Positions 1 to 5,533 of a DNA stretch of 5,584 nt are shown here, piece by piece. A model generated the notes under the pieces. That model ran no database searches and had not been told where the DNA came from. It saw nothing but the letters and a program-made list of their open reading frames with translations. Within the stretch, counting starts at the first letter, position 1; the number at the start of each line of letters is the position of its first letter. Source of the stretch: Candidatus Omnitrophota bacterium (GTDB lineage: Bacteria > Omnitrophota > Gorgyraeia > 1-14-0-20-64-10 > JACQQZ01); contig JACQRF010000133.1 in the NCBI GenBank assembly GCA_016206635.1, forward strand, positions 1-5,584, read 5' to 3'. Both the position numbers and the translations under genes were made by a program.

Positions 1-260
1 CCCATGAACCGGTGCAGCCCGCCGGCCGCGCGCAACACGTCGGCCCCCGGCCGCAACCAAAGGTGATACGCGTTGGCCAGCAGCATGCGGGCGCCGGTAG
101 CGGCCAGATCCTCGACGGTCAGTGACTTCACCGTGCCGTGCGTGCCGACCGGCATGAACGCCGGGGTCTCGACGACCCCGTGGGCCGTCTGGAATTGCCC
201 GGTCCGCGCCCGACTGGCGGGGTCCGCTGCACACATCTGAAACAGCTGGTCAGATACCAT
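1..260 (-). CDS. tgt: queuine tRNA-ribosyltransferase (Tgt), N-terminal part, cut by window edge
   Basis: Tgt exchanges the guanine at position 34 of tRNAs with GUN anticodons for preQ1 (bacteria), the entry of the base into the queuosine pathway; it is a cytoplasmic zinc-containing TIM-barrel enzyme. Only 86 complete codons are present; the gene runs off the left edge, so the catalytic aspartates and the zinc site cannot be seen. What is visible is the typical N-terminus: TPAFMPVGTHGTVKSL at residues 32-47 and LLANAYHLWLRPGADVL at 60-76, followed by GGLHRFM, which in the family precedes the substrate-binding region. I chose the ATG at 258-260; an in-frame ATG at 234-236 (residue 9) is an alternative. 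Neither has a clear Shine-Dalgarno sequence, which fits translational coupling: queA ends 9 nt upstream. The neighbouring queA acts in the same pathway. Identification is firm; the exact start is less so. Confidence 0.95.
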   Translation of the reverse strand, partial: MVSDQLFQMCAADPASRARTGQFQTAHGVVETPAFMPVGTHGTVKSLTVEDLAATGARMLLANAYHLWLRPGADVLRAAGGLHRFM

Positions 261-269
261 CGCGGGTTC

Positions 270-1289
270 TCATAGAATGAGCATACAATCGCCGTACGAG
301 TAGAAGCGGTAGCGCTCCGCGACGGCCGCCGCATAGGCCCGCCGGGTGAGATCGCCGCCGGTGAATGCCGCGACCAGCAAGAGTAAGCTGGTGTTCGGCA
401 GATGGAAATTCGTGATGAGACCGTCCACCGCGCGGAACGCGAATCCCGGCCGGATCAACAGCTCGGTCCATCCCGACGCGGGGCCGCAGGCCGCCGTCTC
501 CAGGGCGCGGCAGGCGGTCGTCCCGACGGCGATCACGCGGCCGCCACAGGCCTTCGCGGCGATGACCGCCTCGCGGGTCGCCGGCGGGACCTCAAACCAC
601 TCCGCGTGGAGCCGGCCATCGGCCAGCGCCTTCGGCGTGAGCGGCGCGAACGTGCCATCGCCCACATGCAGGGTGAGCGTCGCGACGGTGACGCCGTCGG
701 CGCGCAGGCTATCCAGCAGGGCCGGCGTAAAGTGCAAGCCGGCGGTCGGCGCCGCCACGGCGCCGGGAACGCGAGCATACACGGTTTGGTACCGCTCCCG
801 GTCGTCGGGGCGCGGGGCGCGGCGGATGTACGGCGGCAGCGGGACTTGGCCGAGCGCCGCCAACCGCTCCTCAAGCGACCCGTCGGCCACGAAGTGCACG
901 AGGCGCTCGCCACCCTCGCCGCACGCCACGACCGTCGCCGTCAACGACCCGTGGTCAAACACGATGGGGGCGCCCGGCATCAGGCGCCGGGCCGGCCGGC
1001 TCAGACACCACGCGGTGCTGGGCTCGGGCCCCGGCCGCAGCCACAACAGCTCTGCGGCGCCGCCGGCCGGCCGCCGGCCGCGCAGGCGCGCGGGGACCAC
1101 TTGGGTATCGTTGAGCACCAGGCAATCGCCCCGCCGCAGCCACCGCCCGACCTCGGCAAACCGCCGGTGCTGCCACGTCCCGGCGCGCCGATCCACCACC
1201 AATAGCCGAGACGCCGCGCGGTCCGCCAACGGCTCTTGCGCAATCAGCGCCTCAGGCACGCGCACGGCGTCCATCACGATGCAGGCCAT
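270..1289 (-). CDS. queA: S-adenosylmethionine:tRNA ribosyltransferase-isomerase (QueA)
   Basis: QueA transfers and isomerises the ribose moiety of S-adenosylmethionine onto preQ1 already inserted in tRNA, giving epoxyqueuosine; it is cytoplasmic. The 339-residue product has the usual family length (about 340-355). Recognisable motifs in order are NDTQVVPARLRG at 60-71, LPPYI at 151-155, AAPTAGLHF at 179-187, HVGDGTF at 208-214, HAEWFEV at 228-234, VGTTACRALE at 255-264, LITNFHLPNTSLLLLVAAF at 291-309 and the terminal YRFYSYGDCMLI. I chose the ATG at 1287-1289 because GGAGA lies 7 nt upstream (1297-1301). The ATG at 1272-1274, which overlaps the spoIID stop as TGATG, would give 334 residues and begins closer to where E. 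coli QueA begins, but lacks a ribosome binding site. The frame stays open upstream to 1373, but that extension does not resemble QueA. tgt follows 9 nt downstream. Confidence 0.96.
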   Translation of the reverse strand: MACIVMDAVRVPEALIAQEPLADRAASRLLVVDRRAGTWQHRRFAEVGRWLRRGDCLVLNDTQVVPARLRGRRPAGGAAELLWLRPGPEPSTAWCLSRPARRLMPGAPIVFDHGSLTATVVACGEGGERLVHFVADGSLEERLAALGQVPLPPYIRRAPRPDDRERYQTVYARVPGAVAAPTAGLHFTPALLDSLRADGVTVATLTLHVGDGTFAPLTPKALADGRLHAEWFEVPPATREAVIAAKACGGRVIAVGTTACRALETAACGPASGWTELLIRPGFAFRAVDGLITNFHLPNTSLLLLVAAFTGGDLTRRAYAAAVAERYRFYSYGDCMLIL

Positions 1290-2443
1290 GTGGTAATCTC
1301 CGTCCCCGGATAATAGAATTGGAGAATTTGCTGGGCCGTCTGGCGGCGCTGCGCTAGGCCAGACGCCCCCCATTGGCAGAGCCCGACCCCGTGCCCCCAG
1401 CCGAACCCTTCAAATATCCATCGGTCATTCCCTGACGGCTGGACCGTACAATTGGCGCTCCGTAGGCGGTTCGACCCGAGCTCCGCCCGCAGCTGCACGG
1501 CCGAAACCGTCGCAGCCCCGCCCAGCCCGATCACCGTCACCGTCGTCACCCGCCCCGAGCGATTGCGGGGGCCGAGCTGCAGGTCGGTCAAGGGGCCGAC
1601 ATCCACGCCGCCCCCGGCTAATGCCTGCGCCAGCTCCTCGCTCGACACGGCCAGAGACCAGCGATAGTGTGGCGCCCGGCGGCAATAGATGCATTCCACG
1701 CTGCGCAGCGCCGGCGACTTCACCGATGGCCAGACCGCCTCTGCATCCTCGGTCCGCCCGCCGCACACCGTATGGTAGTACGTCAGCACCAACCGCCCGC
1801 CGGCGGTGACCACCAGCCCCCGCGTCCGCTCAACCGCCTGCGTGGCCCGGGGCCGTTCGTCCTGCAGCCCGCCATAGAGCTGCGGCCACCGCATCGTCAC
1901 GTCGAACGCCTGACCAGCCCGGTCCTGCACCTGCCGGATGGTGAAGGTCCGCGCCACAATCGCTTGCGCCTCCAAGGCCGCCATCGGCCACCGGGCATCC
2001 ACCTCGCGCGACACCACGCCTTTCAGGTACTGTTCCAACGGCACATCGTTATTCACCTGGAGCGATCCGGCATTGTTCCGCAGGATGGTGAGCGCCCCGC
2101 GGTATCGGACCCCGTTGAGGAAAATCACCGAGTCGTCCGTCGGGACCACCTGGAGCTGCCGCCCGGCGCGGCCGGTCCACGCCGACCGCCCGGCTTGCAG
2201 GCCGTCCCGCGTCGGCTGGATCAATCCCCACCGGAATTTCTGGATGGTGGTGGCGGCGGTGCGGTCTCCCCCGGGAAGCAACCGGCAGGGGCCATTAACC
2301 GTCACCCGCAGGGACGGCGCGTCATCGAGGACCCGCACGCGGACGGTGGGCTCCTCGGCGGCCGCCGGCGGGTATCCGCCGGCGATCAGCGCCGGGAGAA
2401 GAGCCAGGCCAGCACAGACAGCAGCGCGCTGAGCAGGAGGCAT
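1274..2443 (-). CDS. SpoIID/LytB-domain protein, exported, probable peptidoglycan lytic enzyme
   Basis: The 389-residue protein belongs to the SpoIID/LytB family. In sporulating Firmicutes SpoIID is a membrane-anchored lytic transglycosylase; the domain also occurs in amidase-enhancer proteins and in non-sporulators, where roles are poorly known. An N-terminal signal peptide is visible: a short charged start, a hydrophobic stretch at about 7-23, and an AAA-E junction near residue 29, so the product is likely periplasmic or secreted. The domain core begins with VPLEQYLKGVVSREV (134-148); by alignment to the family E147 is the candidate catalytic glutamate. It continues with ALEAQAIVARTF at 156-167, YYHTVCGGRTED at 222-233, a CxxC pair at 251-254, and GWGHGVGLCQWGA at 348-360. 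The frame is open to a GTG at 2518, but that start would put a basic 25-residue extension before the signal peptide, so I prefer the ATG at 2443. No Shine-Dalgarno is seen; the start lies inside the preceding short gene in another frame. Confidence 0.9.
   Translation of the reverse strand: MPPAQRAAVCAGLALLPALIAGGYPPAAAEEPTVRVRVLDDAPSLRVTVNGPCRLLPGGDRTAATTIQKFRWGLIQPTRDGLQAGRSAWTGRAGRQLQVVPTDDSVIFLNGVRYRGALTILRNNAGSLQVNNDVPLEQYLKGVVSREVDARWPMAALEAQAIVARTFTIRQVQDRAGQAFDVTMRWPQLYGGLQDERPRATQAVERTRGLVVTAGGRLVLTYYHTVCGGRTEDAEAVWPSVKSPALRSVECIYCRRAPHYRWSLAVSSEELAQALAGGGVDVGPLTDLQLGPRNRSGRVTTVTVIGLGGAATVSAVQLRAELGSNRLRSANCTVQPSGNDRWIFEGFGWGHGVGLCQWGASGLAQRRQTAQQILQFYYPGTEITTWPAS
1297..1301 (-). promoter_or_regulatory. 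ribosome binding site that selects the queA start
   Basis: GGAGA on the minus strand lies 7 nt before the ATG at 1287-1289. It sits inside the last codons of spoIID. The competing ATG at 1272-1274 has no purine-rich sequence at a suitable distance, so this site favours the longer queA product. Inference from sequence only. Confidence 0.6.
2363..2384 (-). repeat. GC-rich inverted repeat just after the DUF2905-like stop codon
   Basis: Nine-base perfect arms (2363-2371 and 2376-2384) flank a 4-nt loop, giving a stable potential RNA hairpin. It begins one base after the TGA of the short DUF2905-like frame and lies within the spoIID codons for the Gly-Gly-Tyr-Pro-Pro segment near the signal peptide cleavage region. 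No U-run follows, so it is not an intrinsic terminator. In DNA this GC-rich it may be a by-product of Gly, Pro and Ala codons; a role in coupling or RNA stability is only a possibility. Confidence 0.5.
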
Positions 2444-2520
2444 GTGGTCATCGGAAGGTACAGGGTGAATGATCCTCGATGGATGACGAGATCGCCGGGC
2501 AACTGGCCGAACCGCCACAT
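2386..2520 (-). CDS. DUF2905-like small membrane peptide, apparently lacking the first membrane helix
   Basis: This 44-residue frame starts at ATG 2518-2520, 8 nt after the ruvB stop. Its sequence resembles the conserved part of DUF2905, a family of small bacterial membrane proteins of unknown function: GQLPGDLVIHRGSFTLYLPM at residues 5-24 corresponds to the family's GRLPGD-x-x-I-x-RGNFTFYFP signature, followed by a hydrophobic helix (about 25-41) and a basic RR end. Family members are, from memory, about 60-75 residues with another hydrophobic helix before the signature. That helix is absent: upstream the frame stays open but encodes Arg- and Pro-rich sequence from within ruvB. It may be a decayed remnant, or a functional single-helix form. 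No Shine-Dalgarno is visible, so expression would rely on coupling to ruvB. The place between ruvB and spoIID is where I recall DUF2905 genes occurring, which supports the call. The last 58 nt overlap the start of spoIID in another frame. Confidence 0.65.
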   Translation of the reverse strand: MWRFGQLPGDLVIHRGSFTLYLPMTTCLLLSALLSVLAWLFSRR

Positions 2521-2528
2521 GGTCAGGG

Positions 2529-3575
2529 TCAGGCCGGTTCGGCGAACAGGTCGCCGGCGCGGCGGTTCGGGCTCACGACGCCGCGGAGATGCTGGGCCGC
2601 CGCTAAGGTCGTCTCGCGCCCCCGAGGCGTCCGCCGCAAGAGCCCGGCCTTCAGGAGATACGGTTCGATCACGTCGGTGATGGTGTCGGCTTCTTCGTTG
2701 ATCGTTGCCGCCAACGCCTCGATGCCGACTGGCCCGCCGCGGTACGTCTCGAAGACCGTCCTCAGCACTTTGCGGTCCACGTCATCGAGGCCGAGCGGGT
2801 CGATCCCCTGCGCCGCGAGCGCCTGCTGGGCCAATGGCAACGTGATCCGCCCATCGGCCTTCACCGCCGCGTAATCGCGGACCCGGCGCAGCAACCGGTT
2901 GGCGATCCTCGGCGTGCCGCGCGAGCGCCGGGCGATCTCGAGCGCCGCGTCGGGCTCCAACGCCACCGCCAAGATCGCCGCCGATCGCGTCAGGATCTGC
3001 ACCAGGTCTTCCGGGGCGTAAAAGTTCAGGTGGAACAGCATGCCGAACCGGCTCCGCAGCGGCGCGGACAACAGGCCGCTGCGCGTCGTGGCGCCAATCA
3101 GCGTGAACCGTTTGAGGGTGAACTTGATCGTCTTGGCATATGGTCCCTTGTCGATAATGAAATCAATCTGGGAATTCTCCATGGCCGGATAGAGGAATTC
3201 CTCGACGACCTTCGACAGTCGGTGGATCTCGTCGATGAACAAGATGTCGCCGGCCTCAAGATTCGTGAGGATCCCGATGAGGTCGCCGGCGCGTTCGATG
3301 GCCGGACCGGAGGTGGCCGTGATCTTGGCGCCGGTCTCGCGCGCCAAGATGTGCGCCAAGGTCGTCTTGCCCAATCCAGGCGGGCCGGAGAACAGGGTGT
3401 GCTCCAGCGGCTCGCCCCGGCCTTGCGCCGCCTGGATTGCGACCTGGAGGTTCTCGACCAGCTCCCGCTGGCCGATGAATTCACCGAGGGTCCCAGGCCG
3501 CAGGCTGAGATTGAGGACGCGGTCTTCGTCCGTCTCAGCGGAAGGGAGGATCGGTGGCACTGCGGCGTCGGTCAT
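2529..3575 (-). CDS. ruvB: Holliday junction branch migration DNA helicase RuvB
   Basis: RuvB is the hexameric AAA+ motor that drives branch migration of Holliday junctions with RuvA during recombinational repair. The 348-residue product matches the family length (about 335-350). Visible elements are the N-terminal LRPGTLGEFIGQ (25-36), Walker A GPPGLGKT (64-71), Walker B LFIDEIH (112-118), sensor 1 GATTRSG (161-167), the arginine-finger segment LSAPLRSRFG (169-178), sensor 2 GTPRIANRLLRRVRD (220-234), and the C-terminal winged helix with GGPVGIEALAATINEE (280-295) and LLRRTPRGR (312-320). A tail of about 28 residues ending DLFAEPA follows. The ATG at 3573-3575 is chosen because GGTGA (3581-3585) lies 5 nt upstream. 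A GTG at 3582-3584, forming a GTGA overlap with the ruvA stop, would add three residues and is possible. All key ATPase residues are present, so the enzyme should be active. Confidence 0.98.
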   Translation of the reverse strand: MTDAAVPPILPSAETDEDRVLNLSLRPGTLGEFIGQRELVENLQVAIQAAQGRGEPLEHTLFSGPPGLGKTTLAHILARETGAKITATSGPAIERAGDLIGILTNLEAGDILFIDEIHRLSKVVEEFLYPAMENSQIDFIIDKGPYAKTIKFTLKRFTLIGATTRSGLLSAPLRSRFGMLFHLNFYAPEDLVQILTRSAAILAVALEPDAALEIARRSRGTPRIANRLLRRVRDYAAVKADGRITLPLAQQALAAQGIDPLGLDDVDRKVLRTVFETYRGGPVGIEALAATINEEADTITDVIEPYLLKAGLLRRTPRGRETTLAAAQHLRGVVSPNRRAGDLFAEPA

Positions 3576-3580
3576 CGCCC

Positions 3581-3585
3581 TCACC
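3581..3585 (-). promoter_or_regulatory. ribosome binding site favouring the ATG start of ruvB
   Basis: GGTGA on the minus strand, complementary to the 16S rRNA 3' end, overlaps the ruvA stop codon and lies 5 nt before the ruvB ATG at 3573-3575. Ribosomes ending ruvA would be placed on this site, which suits coupled synthesis of the two partner subunits. A GTG inside the same motif is the competing start. Confidence 0.55.
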
Positions 3586-4219
3586 CCACCCGGGCGACCG
3601 CCCGCTGGCGGTACACCTCGTTCAGCAACTCCTCGGCGGTCGTCGCCCCCGGAAGCCGCTGGCGCGCCTGCTGCACCATCGTCTTCGCCTCCGACGGCCG
3701 ATACTGCAACTGCAGCAGGATCGCCAGCGCTTCGTCCGCCACGTCGAGATCGGCGGCCGGGAGCCCTCCGCCCGCCGTAGGGGTCTGCAGCAAGCCATAC
3801 TTGCCGACCTTCCCCTGCAGCTTGGCCACGATCTCCTTGGCCCGCTGCGGCCCGATGCCCGGCAACCGGCGGAGGAATTCGATGTCGCCGTCGTCGATGG
3901 CCCGCGCGATCAGCGGGATCGGCTGGGAGATCGCGCGCAGCGCCGCTTTGGGGCCGACCCCGGACACCGTGATGAACCGCTCGAAAAACTCCCGTTCGAT
4001 CTCATGGGTAAACCCGATCAGCATCGGGATGGCCCGCGATGGCTCGACATGGTGGTAGTGGAAGGTGTAGAGCCGGATGGTGCCGTCGTCCCCGACCTGG
4101 CCGTCGAGCGCCTGAAGGATGGCGGCAGGGATCAGCACCTCGTAGCACAGGCCGTGCACGTCGATCAGCAGCCCGGCGCCCGTCCGTTGGGCGATCCGCC
4201 CGGCAATCTGCGAAATCAC
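3581..4219 (-). CDS. ruvA: Holliday junction branch migration protein RuvA
   Basis: RuvA tetramers bind the four-way junction and load RuvB. The 212-residue product has all three family domains: an OB-fold domain (about 1-65, beginning MISQIAGRI), a middle domain with two helix-hairpin-helix motifs (VSGVGPKAALRAI at 85-97 and LPGIGPQRAKEIV at 119-131), a flexible linker rich in Gly and Pro (about 145-157), and a RuvB-binding C-terminal domain (about 158-208, with DEALAILLQLQYRPSEA). The loop that carries the acidic pin in E. coli RuvA (Glu-Asp near residues 55-56) is altered: HHVEPSRAIPMLIGF at 56-70 is several residues longer and has only one acidic residue, E59. It starts at GTG 4217-4219, which overlaps the ruvC stop as GTGA; no Shine-Dalgarno is seen, so translation is probably coupled to ruvC. 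Confidence 0.97.
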   Translation of the reverse strand: MISQIAGRIAQRTGAGLLIDVHGLCYEVLIPAAILQALDGQVGDDGTIRLYTFHYHHVEPSRAIPMLIGFTHEIEREFFERFITVSGVGPKAALRAISQPIPLIARAIDDGDIEFLRRLPGIGPQRAKEIVAKLQGKVGKYGLLQTPTAGGGLPAADLDVADEALAILLQLQYRPSEAKTMVQQARQRLPGATTAEELLNEVYRQRAVARVG

Positions 4220-4716
4220 TGGAGTGCCGCCTGCAACGCGGGGGCCCGCAAGGTATGGGCGTACGCGATGGCCCCGGCCAGCGCGTCGGTCGCGTCGTCC
4301 GGCTCCGGCGGCGCGGGCAGATTCAGCAGCATCTGCACCATCCGCTGGATCTGCGGCTTGGTCGCGTGTCCCCGCCCGGTCACCGCCTTCTTGATGTGCG
4401 TGGCCGAATACTCGGCCACCGGAATGCCGAGCGCGCCGGCCGCCAGCAGCAGCACGCCGCGCACGTGGCCCATCAGAATAGCGGTCTCTGGATGGGTGTA
4501 GTGAGAGTAGAGCGCTTCGAACACGGCCAGATCGGGTCGGCTCGTTTGCAGCACGTGGATCATCCCCGCGTGAATCGTCCGCAACCGCTCAGCGAGCGCC
4601 GCCGAGCTCAGTGACCGGACCACGCCGGCGTTCACCAGCGCCATCCGGGATCCGTCGACCTCCACCACGCCGTAGCCGGTCCGCTGCAATCCCGGGTCAA
4701 CGCCGCAAATCCGCAC
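4216..4716 (-). CDS. ruvC: crossover junction endodeoxyribonuclease RuvC
   Basis: RuvC is the dimeric, metal-dependent nuclease that resolves Holliday junctions by symmetrical cuts after RuvAB branch migration. The 166-residue product has the normal length and the complete acidic active site of the RNase H-like fold: D7 in GVDPG, E67 in VFEALY, and D141 and D144 in DDATDALAGAI (140-150). GRGHATKPQIQRMV (114-127) corresponds to the conserved GxGxAxKxQVxxMV segment. The start is GTG at 4714-4716, directly at the usual MRICGVDPG opening, with a GAGGAG ribosome binding site at 4720-4725. yebC ends 15 nt upstream and ruvA overlaps by 4 nt downstream, so the three Ruv proteins are made from one transcript in the order C-A-B. 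Confidence 0.98.
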   Translation of the reverse strand: MRICGVDPGLQRTGYGVVEVDGSRMALVNAGVVRSLSSAALAERLRTIHAGMIHVLQTSRPDLAVFEALYSHYTHPETAILMGHVRGVLLLAAGALGIPVAEYSATHIKKAVTGRGHATKPQIQRMVQMLLNLPAPPEPDDATDALAGAIAYAHTLRAPALQAALQ

Positions 4717-4731
4717 GCTCTCCTCGCGCGC

Positions 4732-5478
4732 TCAGACTGCCTCCGCCAACATCTCGTCGGGGATATCGAAATTGGCGTAGACGTGCTGGACGTCGTCCTG
4801 TTCTTCCAGCGATTCCACCAAGCCGAGCACCGCTTTGGCGTCGCCGCCGGCCACGCGCACCGTCGTCGTCGGCAGCATCGTGATTTCCGCCGAGGTCGGC
4901 GGGATCTTCGCGGCCACGAGCGCGGCCTTCACCGCCTCGAAGTTCTTCGGGTCGGTCGTGACTTCGAACGCGGTACCTTCGGTCTTCAAGTCGTCGGCGC
5001 CGGCCTCGAGCACGAGATTCATGAGTTTTTCTTCATCCGCGGCCGATTTCTCGACGATGAGGTAGCCTTTTTTGTGGAAGAGCCACGCGGTGGCTCCCGC
5101 GCCGGCCATGTTGCCGCCGCGCTTGGTCAGGATATTGCGGACTTCGGCCGTGGTGCGGTTCTTATTGTCGGTGAGCGCCTCGATGTACATCGCGACGCCG
5201 CCCGGCGCGTACGCCTCGTACGTCACCTCCTCATACGTGACGCCTTCCAGCTCGCCGGTGCCCCGCTTGATCGCCTTCTCGACGTTGTCCTTGGGCATGT
5301 TCGCTTCGCGGGCTTTTTCCATCACGAGCCGCAGGCGGGGATTGGCATTGGGGTCGCCGCCGCCATGCCGCGCCGCGACGGTGATTTCCCGGATGAGCTT
5401 GGTAAACGCCTGGCCGCGCTTGGCGTCGGCCAAGCCCTTCTTGTGCTTGATGCTGGCCCACTTGGAATGGCCGGACAT
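4732..5478 (-). CDS. yebC: YebC/PmpR (TACO1-like) family protein
   Basis: YebC-family proteins were long annotated as DNA-binding transcription regulators (PmpR in Pseudomonas); work on TACO1 and bacterial homologues indicates a ribosome-associated role that relieves stalling, for example at proline runs. The 248-residue product is full length and typical: MSGHSKWASIKHKKGLADAK at the N-terminus, FTKLIREITVAAR (25-37), NPRLRLVMEKAREANMPKDN (46-65), IKRGTGE (70-76), YEAYAPGGVA (86-95), LTDNKNRT (101-108) and GGNMAGAGATAWLF (120-133). The ATG at 5476-5478 has AGGA at 5486-5489, seven nt upstream. This family is often found just upstream of ruvC, as here. Only 16 nt separate the start codon from the U-run of the preceding rRNA terminator, so its promoter is not evident; readthrough or a promoter within upstream sequence is implied. 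Confidence 0.97.
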   Translation of the reverse strand: MSGHSKWASIKHKKGLADAKRGQAFTKLIREITVAARHGGGDPNANPRLRLVMEKAREANMPKDNVEKAIKRGTGELEGVTYEEVTYEAYAPGGVAMYIEALTDNKNRTTAEVRNILTKRGGNMAGAGATAWLFHKKGYLIVEKSAADEEKLMNLVLEAGADDLKTEGTAFEVTTDPKNFEAVKAALVAAKIPPTSAEITMLPTTTVRVAGGDAKAVLGLVESLEEQDDVQHVYANFDIPDEMLAEAV

Positions 5479-5494
5479 GGGGGTATCCTACCAT

Positions 5495-5527
5495 AAAAAC
5501 GCCCGCGAGCCATTCACTCGCGGGCGT
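5495..5527 (-). terminator. intrinsic terminator of the rRNA operon
   Basis: A perfect 11-bp inverted repeat (arms 5499-5509 and 5517-5527, very GC-rich) with a 7-nt loop is followed on the minus strand by five U residues (5495-5499). It lies about 7 nt beyond the inferred 3' end of 5S rRNA and so fits the end of an rRNA transcript. On the plus strand no U-run follows the stem, so it should act only in the minus direction. Confidence 0.9.
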
Positions 5528-5533
5528 CAAAAA

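Noticed and set aside
1061..1082. Repeated GGCCGGCC-type palindromes within queA
   Set aside because: They code for an Arg/Pro/Gly/Ala surface segment of QueA in very GC-rich DNA, with no loop, U-run or spacing suggestive of a site.
346..1296. Plus-strand open frame of 316 codons opposite queA
   Set aside because: It mirrors the GC-rich queA gene, has low-complexity Arg/Ala/Ser/Pro content and no recognisable domain, while the opposite strand is clearly QueA.
2444..2518. N-terminal extension of the SpoIID protein from GTG 2518
   Set aside because: It would place a basic, non-hydrophobic 25-residue segment ahead of a good signal peptide. The ATG at 2443 gives a normal exported protein.
2529..2612. 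RuvB C-terminal tail ending DLFAEPA as a possible sliding-clamp binding motif
   Set aside because: The match to the QLxLF-type consensus is too loose, and variable tails ending near LF are common in RuvB proteins.
1667..2680. Plus-strand open frame of 337 codons opposite spoIID and the ruvB end
   Set aside because: Arg/Pro/His-rich composition typical of a shadow frame; it crosses the junction of three real minus-strand genes and resembles no known family.
3030..4501. Long plus-strand frames opposite ruvB, ruvA and ruvC
   Set aside because: All overlap conserved genes on the minus strand completely and show biased composition without motifs.
4783..5496. Plus-strand frame of 237 codons opposite yebC
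   Set aside because: Exact antisense of a well-conserved YebC gene; His/Arg/Gly/Val-rich shadow with no family resemblance.
5485..5530. TTGACG (5525-5530) as a -35 box for yebC
   Set aside because: The only -10-like sequence downstream (TAGGAT at 5485-5490) is 34 nt away, about twice the normal spacing, and the terminator stem lies between.
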